Positions 26,401-33,350 of a stretch of DNA of 64,000 bases are shown one piece after another; positions within the stretch are counted from its first letter, which is position 1; each line of letters begins with the position of its first letter. The DNA is taken from contig JBCCYF010000002.1 of NCBI GenBank assembly GCA_039190275.1, forward strand, positions 33,486-97,485. The letters are read 5' to 3'. The DNA comes from Halovulum sp039190275 (GTDB lineage: Bacteria > Pseudomonadota > Alphaproteobacteria > Rhodobacterales > Rhodobacteraceae). Both the position numbers and the translations under genes were made by a program. Below the pieces are notes generated by a model, which worked only from the letters and a program-made list of their open reading frames with translations, did no database searches and had not been told where the DNA came from.

Positions 26401-26415
26401 TTAAGGAGGTCTTGA
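26401..26415. promoter_or_regulatory. Weak CtrA-like box between fliI and flgB
   Basis: TTAA, seven bases, TTGA, seven of eight fixed positions of TTAA-N7-TTAA. It lies in the divergent fliI/flgB region. The spacer includes GGAGGT, so it may instead be chance overlap with a purine-rich stretch. Confidence 0.3.
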
Positions 26416-26437
26416 GAGCGAAGGGAGAACCCTGAAA

Positions 26438-26833
26438 ATGACAATGGACCTCAACATTCTGTCGCTGGCCCGCGATCTTGGCCAGCACGCCAGCGCGCGA
26501 CAGGCGCTGATCGCGCAGAATGTGGCGAACGCCGATACGCCGGGCTACCAGGCCCGCGACCTGACACCGTTTTCCGAAGTTCATGACGGAACGGCAGACC
26601 CATTCACGCTGAAAACCTCCCGCGCCGGTCATATGAGCGAAACTGGGCCTGCAGCCCGGTTCGAGATGGTGAGAACCACCGCATTCGGCGCCGAAGCGCC
26701 CAACGGCAATACCGTATCTGTGGAAGATCAGATGATGCGGGCCGCCGACGTCCAGCAATCCCATGAGCTGGCACTCGGGGTATACCGGAAATCTCTGGAT
26801 ATCCTGCGCATCAGCATGGGCGCCCCCCGGTAG
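26438..26833 (+). CDS. flgB: Flagellar proximal rod protein FlgB
   Basis: FlgB is a rod subunit exported by the flagellar system. The 131-residue protein has the rod-family N-terminal motif QNVANADTPGYQARDLTPF (about 27-45) and the C-terminal helix region EDQMMRAADVQQSHELALGVYRKSLDILRISMG. It is the first gene of a tightly packed rightward operon, flgB-flgC-fliE-fliQ-flgF-flgG-flgA-flgH-fliL2. Confidence 0.95.
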   Translation: MTMDLNILSLARDLGQHASARQALIAQNVANADTPGYQARDLTPFSEVHDGTADPFTLKTSRAGHMSETGPAARFEMVRTTAFGAEAPNGNTVSVEDQMMRAADVQQSHELALGVYRKSLDILRISMGAPR

Positions 26834-26848
26834 AAGGATCCGTAGCAG

Positions 26849-27238
26849 ATGAGTGATCTTATGAAAACCATGGCGGCATCCTCCAGCGGAATGGCCGCGC
26901 AATCCGCCCGCCTTCGGATCGTGTCGGAGAATATTGCGAACACCGATACGCCCGGCTACCGCCGCAAACTCGTTCCGTTTGAACGGATTGCGGCGGCACC
27001 TGGTGTGGAAGGGGTTCGCGCCGGGCGCATGTATCTGGACCAGGCGGAGTTAACGAAGGTTCGCGACCCGTCCCATCCGATGGCGGGCGCGGATGGAATG
27101 TACGACGGATCGAATGTCAATCTGATGATCGAAATCGCCGACGCGCGCGAAGCGCAGCGCAGTTATGAGGCGAACCTCAGGATGTTTGATCAGGCCCGCA
27201 AGATGACCGCTTCGGTCATGGACCTGTTGCGTCGTTAA
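26849..27238 (+). CDS. flgC: Flagellar rod protein FlgC
   Basis: A 129-residue rod subunit with the standard N-terminal rod motif RLRIVSENIANTDTPGYRRKLVPF (about 21-44), the conserved DPSHPMAGADGMYDGSNVNLMIEIADAREAQRSYEANL segment and the C-terminal helix. It follows flgB by 15 bases, and AGAAGGATCC supplies its ribosome site. Confidence 0.96.
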   Translation: MSDLMKTMAASSSGMAAQSARLRIVSENIANTDTPGYRRKLVPFERIAAAPGVEGVRAGRMYLDQAELTKVRDPSHPMAGADGMYDGSNVNLMIEIADAREAQRSYEANLRMFDQARKMTASVMDLLRR

Positions 27239-27258
27239 CTTGCTGAAAGGACAAGAGA

Positions 27259-27558
27259 ATGGTTGAGTTGTCTCCCGATATCGCCACGCAGCTGTATGCC
27301 AGCGCCGCACCGGCGACCCGACCCGCCGAAACCGGAACAGGCGCCGGACAGGGACAGGCGTTCTCGGAAATGGCGGGCGATTTCATGCGCGCCCTGACTG
27401 AGGCTGAGCAAACCGTCACAGCGGGCCTAACCGGTCGCGCCGATCCTCAGGCAGTGGTCGAGGCGTTGGCCGCGACCGAAATTGCCGTCCAGGCGGCGGT
27501 GACTGTGCGGGACAAGGTTGTAGAGGCCTATCAAGAAATCCTGCGGATGCCGGTCTGA
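27259..27558 (+). CDS. fliE: Flagellar hook-basal body adaptor FliE
   Basis: FliE joins the MS-ring to the rod. The 99-residue protein has the family C-terminal half: FMRALTEAEQTVTAGLTGRADPQAVVEALAATEIAVQAAVTVRDKVVEAYQEILRMPV, read here as helix, short turn, helix. It follows flgC in the order flgBC-fliE, which is conserved across bacteria, and ends two bases before fliQ. Confidence 0.93.
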   Translation: MVELSPDIATQLYASAAPATRPAETGTGAGQGQAFSEMAGDFMRALTEAEQTVTAGLTGRADPQAVVEALAATEIAVQAAVTVRDKVVEAYQEILRMPV

Positions 27559-27560
27559 AG

Positions 27561-27824
27561 ATGAGCCAGGCGGAACTCCTTGATATGCTGCGCCAGGCGC
27601 TATGGATCACCTTTATGGTGTCCGCGCCAATTCTGGTGGTGGCATTGGTGGTCGGTCTGGCGATCGGACTGCTTCAGGCGCTGACCTCTATTCAGGAAAT
27701 GACGCTGACCTTCGTACCCAAACTCGCCGCGATCCTGGCAGCGTTCTGGTTGACGATGGCGTTTTCGGGCCAGTTGCTGGTCAATTTCTATATCGAGGCG
27801 ATCATTCCCCGGATCGCAAGCTAA
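27561..27824 (+). CDS. fliQ: Flagellar export gate protein FliQ
   Basis: An 87-residue membrane protein of the export gate with two membrane helices (about 15-38 and 52-75). Family motifs ISAPILVVALVVGLAIGLLQALTSIQE and LTFVPKLAAI are present. FliQ forms the gate with FliP (left edge) and FliR (32564). GGAACTCC-type context and close spacing after fliE suggest coupled translation. Confidence 0.95.
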   Translation: MSQAELLDMLRQALWITFMVSAPILVVALVVGLAIGLLQALTSIQEMTLTFVPKLAAILAAFWLTMAFSGQLLVNFYIEAIIPRIAS

Positions 27825-27857
27825 CCCTTAGTCGGAAGCGTATTCAAAGGCTTACCC

Positions 27858-28580
27858 ATGGACACCGCAGGTTATGTCACATTGTCCCGTCAGACCGGCC
27901 TTGCCGATGAGCTTCAGGCGGTTGCAAACAACATCGCCAATCTCTCGACCACCGGTTACAGGCGCGAGGGTCTGGTCTTTGCCGAGATGGTGAGCGCGCT
28001 GGAAGCCGAAGGTGGCTCTGTTGCCTTGACGGCCGCATATGCGCGCGTGACCTCGCCTGAACAAGGCGTGCTCCGGGCCACCGGCGGGACGTTTGATCTG
28101 GCCATCGAAGGCGACGGCCACTTTCTGGTGGAGACCCCTCAGGGAGAGCGATTGACCCGAGCAGGGGCGTTTTCCCCGGATGCCGGGGGCGAATTGGTCA
28201 ACCCCATGGGACATCGCCTTCTGGACGCGGGCGGTGCGCCGATTTTCGTACCGCCGGACGCCCGTTCGGTCACCATTGCGACGGACGGAACGCTTAGCGC
28301 AGACGGTCAGCCGATCACGCAAATTGGTTTGGTTACTGTCGACAATGCCTGGCAACTGCAACGCGAGGACGGGGTGGTGTTTCGCACCGATGCGCCATTG
28401 GTACCGGTCGAGGACGGCACCATCCTGCAGGGCTTCATTGAAAGCGCAAACGTGAATGCCGTGGCCGAAATTTCGCGCATGATCCAGGTACAGCGCGCGT
28501 ACGAAGCCGGCCAACGGTTGATGGACCGAGAGGACGAACGGATCCGTCAGGTCATTTCCACGATGGCCGCCCCGGCCTAA
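27858..28580 (+). CDS. flgF: Flagellar rod protein FlgF
   Basis: A 240-residue proximal rod protein of the FlgF/FlgG/FlgE family: N-terminal AVANNIANLSTTGYRREGLVF (about 17-37), the middle motif GTFDLAIEGDGHFLVETPQGERLTRAGAF, and the C-terminal ESANVNAVAEISRMIQVQRAYEAGQRLM. The order with flgG directly behind identifies it as FlgF. Confidence 0.94.
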   Translation: MDTAGYVTLSRQTGLADELQAVANNIANLSTTGYRREGLVFAEMVSALEAEGGSVALTAAYARVTSPEQGVLRATGGTFDLAIEGDGHFLVETPQGERLTRAGAFSPDAGGELVNPMGHRLLDAGGAPIFVPPDARSVTIATDGTLSADGQPITQIGLVTVDNAWQLQREDGVVFRTDAPLVPVEDGTILQGFIESANVNAVAEISRMIQVQRAYEAGQRLMDREDERIRQVISTMAAPA

Positions 28581-28594
28581 GCAAAGGATTTCCC

Positions 28595-29380
28595 ATGAGA
28601 GCGTTAGACATTGCCGCAACCGGCATGGATGCCCAGCAAACCCGAGTCGAGGTCATCTCGAACAACCTATCGAATATGAGCACCACAGCCTACAACGCCC
28701 GGCGCGCCGATTTCGCCGATCTGCACTACCAGCAGCAGGTGCAGCCAGGAACCGTCAATGCGGCCGATGGAACAATCCTGCCCACCGGGGTCCAACTTGG
28801 CCTGGGCGTGCGTGTCGCGGCCGTCTCCATGGAGGTGGAGCAGGGCAGCCTGCGCGCGTCGGGCAACGAGCTGGATGTTGCCATCGAAGGGGCTGGCTAC
28901 CTGGAAGTGACACTGCCTTCCGGACTGGCCTCCTACACCCGCGACGGTGCCTTGAAACGCAACGGCGATGGTCTGATCGTTACCGCCGATGGATATGAGG
29001 TGGCAGGTGCGATCACCATCCCCGAGGAGACCCGTTCGGTCACCATTAACGCCGATGGAGAGGTTTATGGCACATTTGACGACCAGGTTGAGCCACAGCT
29101 TTTGGGGGCATTCACCCTGTCCACCTTTGTGAATGAAAAGGGCTTGGAGGCCATCGGCGGCAATCTCTACCTCGAAACCGCCGCCTCGGGTCAGCCGAAC
29201 ATCGGGCCCCCGGGCCAGGATGGCCGCGGGACATTCAGACAAGGATATCTTGAAGGGTCTTCCGTGGACGCGGTGCGCGAAATCAGTGAGCTCATCGCGG
29301 CCCAACGCGGCTATGAGCTGAACGCCAAAGTAATCACTGCCGCAGACCAGATGCTCGGCGCAACGACACAGATCCGATGA
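28595..29380 (+). CDS. flgG: Flagellar distal rod protein FlgG
   Basis: The distal rod subunit, 261 residues as usual. It has the N-terminal AATGMDAQQTRVEVISNNLSNMSTTAYN motif, the middle GNELDVAIEGAGYLEVTLPSG, and the C-terminal EGSSVDAVREISELIAAQRGYELNAKVITAADQML. The stop overlaps the flgA start (ATGA). Confidence 0.97.
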   Translation: MRALDIAATGMDAQQTRVEVISNNLSNMSTTAYNARRADFADLHYQQQVQPGTVNAADGTILPTGVQLGLGVRVAAVSMEVEQGSLRASGNELDVAIEGAGYLEVTLPSGLASYTRDGALKRNGDGLIVTADGYEVAGAITIPEETRSVTINADGEVYGTFDDQVEPQLLGAFTLSTFVNEKGLEAIGGNLYLETAASGQPNIGPPGQDGRGTFRQGYLEGSSVDAVREISELIAAQRGYELNAKVITAADQMLGATTQIR

Positions 29381-29826
29381 TGGAACAGTCTGTCTTTCCT
29401 GCCGCAGCCCTTGCCGGCGCTCTGGTTCTGAGCCCGATGGTCGTTCCCCATGCTGTCGCAGAAACGCTTGTTGCGGCGCGGACATTGCCTGCGCGAACCA
29501 TACTTTCGCCCGCGGATGTGTCGATAATCGAGGCGCAGATCGGTGGCGCGCATCGACGCGTCGAGGACGTGGTGGGGCTTGAGACACGCGTCACGCTCTA
29601 TGCTGGACGCCCCGTGCAGCTGGGCGATGTCGGCCCGCCCGCCCTGGTCGAACGCAATGAAATTGTCACGTTGAGGTTCAAGTCGGGTCCGCTTGTAATC
29701 GAAACCGATGGCCGCGCGCTGGATCGCGCTGCCGCAGGACGTGGCATCCGCGTCATGAACCTAGGGTCAAGGGCCGTCGTTGTCGGACGCGTGACAAGCC
29801 CCGGCATCGTGGAGGTAGGACAATGA
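29377..29826 (+). CDS. flgA: P-ring assembly chaperone FlgA
   Basis: FlgA is a periplasmic chaperone that helps FlgI form the P-ring. The 149-residue protein has a signal peptide (about 1-28, ending VVPHAVAE) and an SAF domain (TLPARTILSPADVSII, ETRVTLYAGRPVQLGDVGPP, VMNLGSRAVVVGRVTSPGIVEVG). It is the short, SAF-only form. Its client gene flgI is outside the window. It overlaps flgG and flgH by four bases each. Confidence 0.92.
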   Translation: MMEQSVFPAAALAGALVLSPMVVPHAVAETLVAARTLPARTILSPADVSIIEAQIGGAHRRVEDVVGLETRVTLYAGRPVQLGDVGPPALVERNEIVTLRFKSGPLVIETDGRALDRAAAGRGIRVMNLGSRAVVVGRVTSPGIVEVGQ

Positions 29827-30572
29827 AACGCTCAATAGGTCTTGTAATTGTCCTTACGGCGGGCCTTGGCGCCTGTGACCGCCTGAACGAGGTTGGAAAA
29901 GCGCCTGGGTTCTCACCGGTGGGTGGACCCAGACAACCGGTTGTGGCCGGGATTGATCCGACGCGCGCGGCGATGGCTGTCCCCCCACCAGTCGAGGCGC
30001 GCAGCCAGCAGGAACAAGCCTCGCTTTGGAGATCAGGGCCCACATCGCTGTTCGGCGATCGGAGAGCTAGCCGTCGCGGTGACATTCTCACCATGATAAT
30101 CGAGATTGATGATCAGGCGCAGATCCAGAACTCAAGCTCCCGCGCACGTAGCGGCAGCGAATCTGTCGGTGTACCCGCACTTGCCGGGATACCCGAAATC
30201 GTGAACCGTGTCCTGCCCAGCGGGGCAAGTGCCGCGAACTTGGCCGACGTCAGCTCCAGCTCGTCATCGAATGGCAATGGCCAGGTTCAGCGGAACGAGA
30301 AAATAACACTACGGGTTGCGGCCACCGTTGTTGATGTATTGCCCAACGGTCACCTGGTCGTTCAGGGCAGCCAGGAGGTACGTGTGAATTTCGAGCTCCG
30401 CGACCTTCAGGTTGCCGGTATTGTCCGGCCCGAGGACATATCGCGGCAGAACCAGATCACCTATGACAAAGTGGCGGGCGCGCGGATCTCGTATGGAGGT
30501 CGCGGTCAGATAACTGATGTCCAGCAGCCGCGCCTGGGGCAGCAGGTCGCAGATATCATCCTGCCCTTCTGA
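29823..30572 (+). CDS. flgH: Flagellar L-ring protein FlgH
   Basis: FlgH is the outer-membrane lipoprotein that makes the L-ring. The 249-residue protein has a lipoprotein signal with lipobox LGAC (Cys18), and the conserved FGDRRASRRGDILTMIIEIDDQA and LPNGHLVVQGSQEVRVNFE ... VRPEDISRQNQITYDKVAGARISYGGRG segments, ending QQVADIILPF. It is coupled to flgA. Confidence 0.97.
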   Translation: MKRSIGLVIVLTAGLGACDRLNEVGKAPGFSPVGGPRQPVVAGIDPTRAAMAVPPPVEARSQQEQASLWRSGPTSLFGDRRASRRGDILTMIIEIDDQAQIQNSSSRARSGSESVGVPALAGIPEIVNRVLPSGASAANLADVSSSSSSNGNGQVQRNEKITLRVAATVVDVLPNGHLVVQGSQEVRVNFELRDLQVAGIVRPEDISRQNQITYDKVAGARISYGGRGQITDVQQPRLGQQVADIILPF

Positions 30573-30587
30573 TCTTGGGGCGCATCC

Positions 30588-31076
30588 ATGGGTAAGATCC
30601 TTCCTCTGGTCCTGGTCCTGGTCGGCTTGAGCGGTGGTGTCGGCGCCGGGTATCTGCTCAAACCCGTGCCCGAGGTTTGCGCCGCAGACGATACCGTCTG
30701 CCTCGAAAAAGAGGCGGAGGCAAAGGAGACCGCTGAATCCGAAGCCGAGGTTGCCACCGAATATGCCGAGTTAAACCGGCAGTTCATTATTCCGCTCCTG
30801 CGCGGAGAGCGTGTTGCATCTTTGGTCGTGGCGTCCCTCGCCGTCGAGGTCACTGAGGGTGAGACCGCATCCGTGTATGGCAAAGAACCGAAAATTCGGG
30901 ATGCGTTTCTGCAAATTATGTTCGTGCATGCCCATTCCGGCGGTTTTGATGGTGACTTTACGTCGGCACGCTCCATGAAAGACCTCAAAACCAGACTTTT
31001 CGAGGCTGCGGAACCCATCCTGGGCAAGGTTCTTAAGGACGTGCTGATTACCGAGATAGTGCGTCAGGACATGTAG
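30588..31076 (+). CDS. Second FliL-like membrane protein
   Basis: A 162-residue protein with an N-terminal membrane helix (about 4-22), an acidic linker rich in Glu/Ala (about 35-60) and a periplasmic domain with FIIPLLRGERVASLVVASLAVEV and LKDVLITEIVRQDM. The last two segments follow the FliL pattern. It differs clearly from the FliL at 2856, with which it shares only the ending pattern. It is the last gene of the flgB operon. Its 3' end overlaps the convergent FliJ-like gene by 29 bases. Paired FliL proteins are known in some flagellar systems, but the division of work here is not known. Confidence 0.65.
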   Translation: MGKILPLVLVLVGLSGGVGAGYLLKPVPEVCAADDTVCLEKEAEAKETAESEAEVATEYAELNRQFIIPLLRGERVASLVVASLAVEVTEGETASVYGKEPKIRDAFLQIMFVHAHSGGFDGDFTSARSMKDLKTRLFEAAEPILGKVLKDVLITEIVRQDM

Positions 31077-31467
31077 GCGGGACCACAGACGTCTCGGCGC
31101 GGCGGGCGTCGATCTGCCGCGCCTTCGCATCTGCTGAGATCAGCATTTTTCCCAACACGGTCACCTGCGCGGTCGCCCGCTGGGCCGTCGTTTCAACGGA
31201 CATCAACGCGCGTTCCTGTGCCAGCCGCTCCTCTTTAAGGCGGGTCGCGTTGGCATGACGGTAAAGATCGCCGCGCGCGGCAATCCCCATCAGTGTGGCG
31301 TCAAACGACCCAGACGTCGGCAACGGCGCATAAGCTTGGGCGTTGAGTGCCGCCGCTTCTATATCTATGCGTTTCAGCACCTCGTGCACCTGCTTCAGGT
31401 CCCATTGTGCGCGACCTGCGCGTAAACGCGCCAGATGAAGCAGTTTTTGCAAGGTTGCCGGTGTCAT
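31048..31467 (-). CDS. FliJ-like coiled-coil protein
   Basis: A 139-residue helical, Ala/Arg/Gln-rich protein without membrane segment, starting MTPATLQKLLHLARLRAGRAQW and containing a long coiled coil in its second half (KEERLAQERALMSVETTAQRAT). The size and two-helix pattern fit FliJ, the stalk-like partner of FliI, which is otherwise missing from this window. Primary-sequence support is weak. Its start overlaps the flhB stop (ATGA), so it is made with the export gate. Alternatively a small unassigned flagellar protein. Confidence 0.4.
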   Translation of the reverse strand: MTPATLQKLLHLARLRAGRAQWDLKQVHEVLKRIDIEAAALNAQAYAPLPTSGSFDATLMGIAARGDLYRHANATRLKEERLAQERALMSVETTAQRATAQVTVLGKMLISADAKARQIDARRAETSVVPPTCPDALSR

Positions 31468-32567
31468 GCGGTCGGCGTACCCCTGGCCCGCATCCGGCTC
31501 CGCATGTCTTCCGCAAAGCGGATCGCCACGGCGACCGCGCGATAGTGCTCGGGCGGGACTTCCTGATCCAATTCGATCAAGTCATAAAGCGCGCGCGCGG
31601 TTGGAACATCCTGGTGAATGGGAACGCCCGCCTCCTCGGCCACCTCGCGTATCCGGTTGGCCACTTCTCCCTTGCCTTTGGCGACGCAGGCCGGGGCGGA
31701 ACCAGGCGTACGCGCCCACTTGAGTGCAATTGCAATATGGATCGGGTTCACCAGAACGACGTCGGCCTTCGGTACTTCGGCCAGCATCTTGTTTGTTGCA
31801 ATCTCCTCGCCGCGGCGGCGGCGTTTGGCCTTGAGCGTCGGATCGCCATCGGACTCCTTGGATTCGTCGCGCACTTCCTGCAGGCTCATCTTCTGCTTTC
31901 GGATATGATCAAACTGCACCCAGGAATAATCCACGGCCGCGATCGCACAGGCCATCAGCGTAACGCCAATCAGCAATGCGAGGATCAGTTCGAAAAGCAA
32001 TTCCGTGACAGCGCCCGGCGATCCCCGAACAGAGCCGATGACCACATCAAGCTCCGCGCGCAGGATCAGATAGGCGGTGATCGACACCGCGCATAGCTTG
32101 ACCACGCGCTTGAGAAAATCGACCAGTCCGGTGGGCCCGAATTTCTGCTTAATCTGCCCCAGTGGGGAAAGCTTGCTTGGCTTTGGTCGGATCCGCTCGG
32201 TCGCAAAGACGATCGCGCGCTGGCCAAGCAGGCCGATGATCGCACCCAGGGCCGGGACAGCGAAAAACGGAAGAAGGGGCGCCATGGACGCTGCGAGCAT
32301 TTGCCCCATAACCTCACCGCCACCAGGTCCAAGGATCACGCCTGTGAGCAGATCAGACCGGGACAGGAACGCGCTAAGTACCGCGGCAGCCTCCCCCATC
32401 AACATGGCCCCACCACCCACGGCAACTACGAAGAACCCGATGTAGACGGCCGCACCCGTGATCTCTTCGGACTTGGCGATATCACCGCGGCGTCGGGCAT
32501 CTTCAAGCCGTTTCGGCGTGGGATCGAAGGTCTTTTCGCCCCCACCCGCAGCGCCATCGCTGCTCAT
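31464..32567 (-). CDS. flhB: Flagellar export switch protein FlhB with NPIH cleavage motif
   Basis: FlhB is the gate component that changes substrate specificity from hook to filament. The 367-residue protein has a basic N-terminus (KTFDPTPKRLEDARRRGDIAKS), four membrane helices (about 35-210) and a cytoplasmic domain with MSLQEVRDESKESDGDP. The self-cleavage site reads NPIH (274-277) in place of the nearly universal NPTH. The Asn-Pro bond and His are kept. Order fliR-flhB is usual, with a four-base overlap at 32564. Confidence 0.95.
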   Translation of the reverse strand: MSSDGAAGGGEKTFDPTPKRLEDARRRGDIAKSEEITGAAVYIGFFVVAVGGGAMLMGEAAAVLSAFLSRSDLLTGVILGPGGGEVMGQMLAASMAPLLPFFAVPALGAIIGLLGQRAIVFATERIRPKPSKLSPLGQIKQKFGPTGLVDFLKRVVKLCAVSITAYLILRAELDVVIGSVRGSPGAVTELLFELILALLIGVTLMACAIAAVDYSWVQFDHIRKQKMSLQEVRDESKESDGDPTLKAKRRRRGEEIATNKMLAEVPKADVVLVNPIHIAIALKWARTPGSAPACVAKGKGEVANRIREVAEEAGVPIHQDVPTARALYDLIELDQEVPPEHYRAVAVAIRFAEDMRSRMRARGTPTA

Positions 32568-33346
32568 TTGCGAAAGTCCAGCGGCGCAAGCAGAACATCG
32601 TCGAGGCGGTCATGCCAGGTCCCGATGATGAGCGGCGCGGACAACAGAAACAAAAACAGCGTTCCGGCCGTAATCGCGGGCGCACCGACGAAAGCAACCA
32701 TAAGCTGGGGCATCGCGCGGTTTATTGCACCAAGCGACACATTGTAAAGCAAGGATGCCAGCAAGAAGGGCGCCGCAAGGCTGAAGCCCAGGGCAAAGGC
32801 AGCGGTCGCTTGGTCCAGCCCCCAGGAGGCGATGTCGGTTCCGGTCAGGAAGAAGCCAAAGCCAAGTTCGGCATAGCTGGCCAGAACCGCCACTATGATC
32901 TTTACATGCAGCCCCAGGATCATCGCCAGCGTAAGCCCCGCGATCAAAAGAGCATTGCCCATTGCAGGCATCGGATCCGGGGTAACACCGGCCCCGGCGA
33001 TCTGTGCGAGTGCGGTGGATTGGGCGGCAATGCTGCCGGCCAATTGCAGCGCGTGGACCATGAGCCTGGTCGCCAGACCAATTGCGACGCCGATGACCGC
33101 CTCGGCAGCCAGCAAACTGACAAACCCCATCGGGGCCAACGCCGACGGCAGGCCACTTCGGTCGACCAATGGAACCAGAATTGTGGCCAGGGCTAGAGCC
33201 ACGCCGATCCGCAGCCGGGCTGGCAGGAAGGTTTCACCGATCGCGGGCATCAAGCCGACCACAGCGCCAACCCGCACAAATATCAGGACACCTGCAAGCA
33301 GGTAGCTTGAGGAAAGATCGATCAGCGATTGCAGCAGATCGAACAT
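32564..33346 (-). CDS. fliR: Flagellar export gate protein FliR
   Basis: A 260-residue membrane protein with about six helices. It shows FliR features: RVGAVVGLMPAIGETFLPARLRIGVALALA near the N-terminus and LLYNVSLGAINRAMPQLMVAFVGAPAITAGTLFLFLLSAPLII near the C-terminus. The ATG at 33346 is chosen; an upstream extension would run into flhA. The last codons overlap flhB by four bases. Confidence 0.95.
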   Translation of the reverse strand: MFDLLQSLIDLSSSYLLAGVLIFVRVGAVVGLMPAIGETFLPARLRIGVALALATILVPLVDRSGLPSALAPMGFVSLLAAEAVIGVAIGLATRLMVHALQLAGSIAAQSTALAQIAGAGVTPDPMPAMGNALLIAGLTLAMILGLHVKIIVAVLASYAELGFGFFLTGTDIASWGLDQATAAFALGFSLAAPFLLASLLYNVSLGAINRAMPQLMVAFVGAPAITAGTLFLFLLSAPLIIGTWHDRLDDVLLAPLDFRK

Positions 33347-33350
33347 CCGT

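Noticed and set aside
28667..29587. Minus-strand frame of about 300 codons opposite flgG and flgA
   Set aside because: It lies wholly over conserved rod and ring genes on the other strand and has no recognisable domain.
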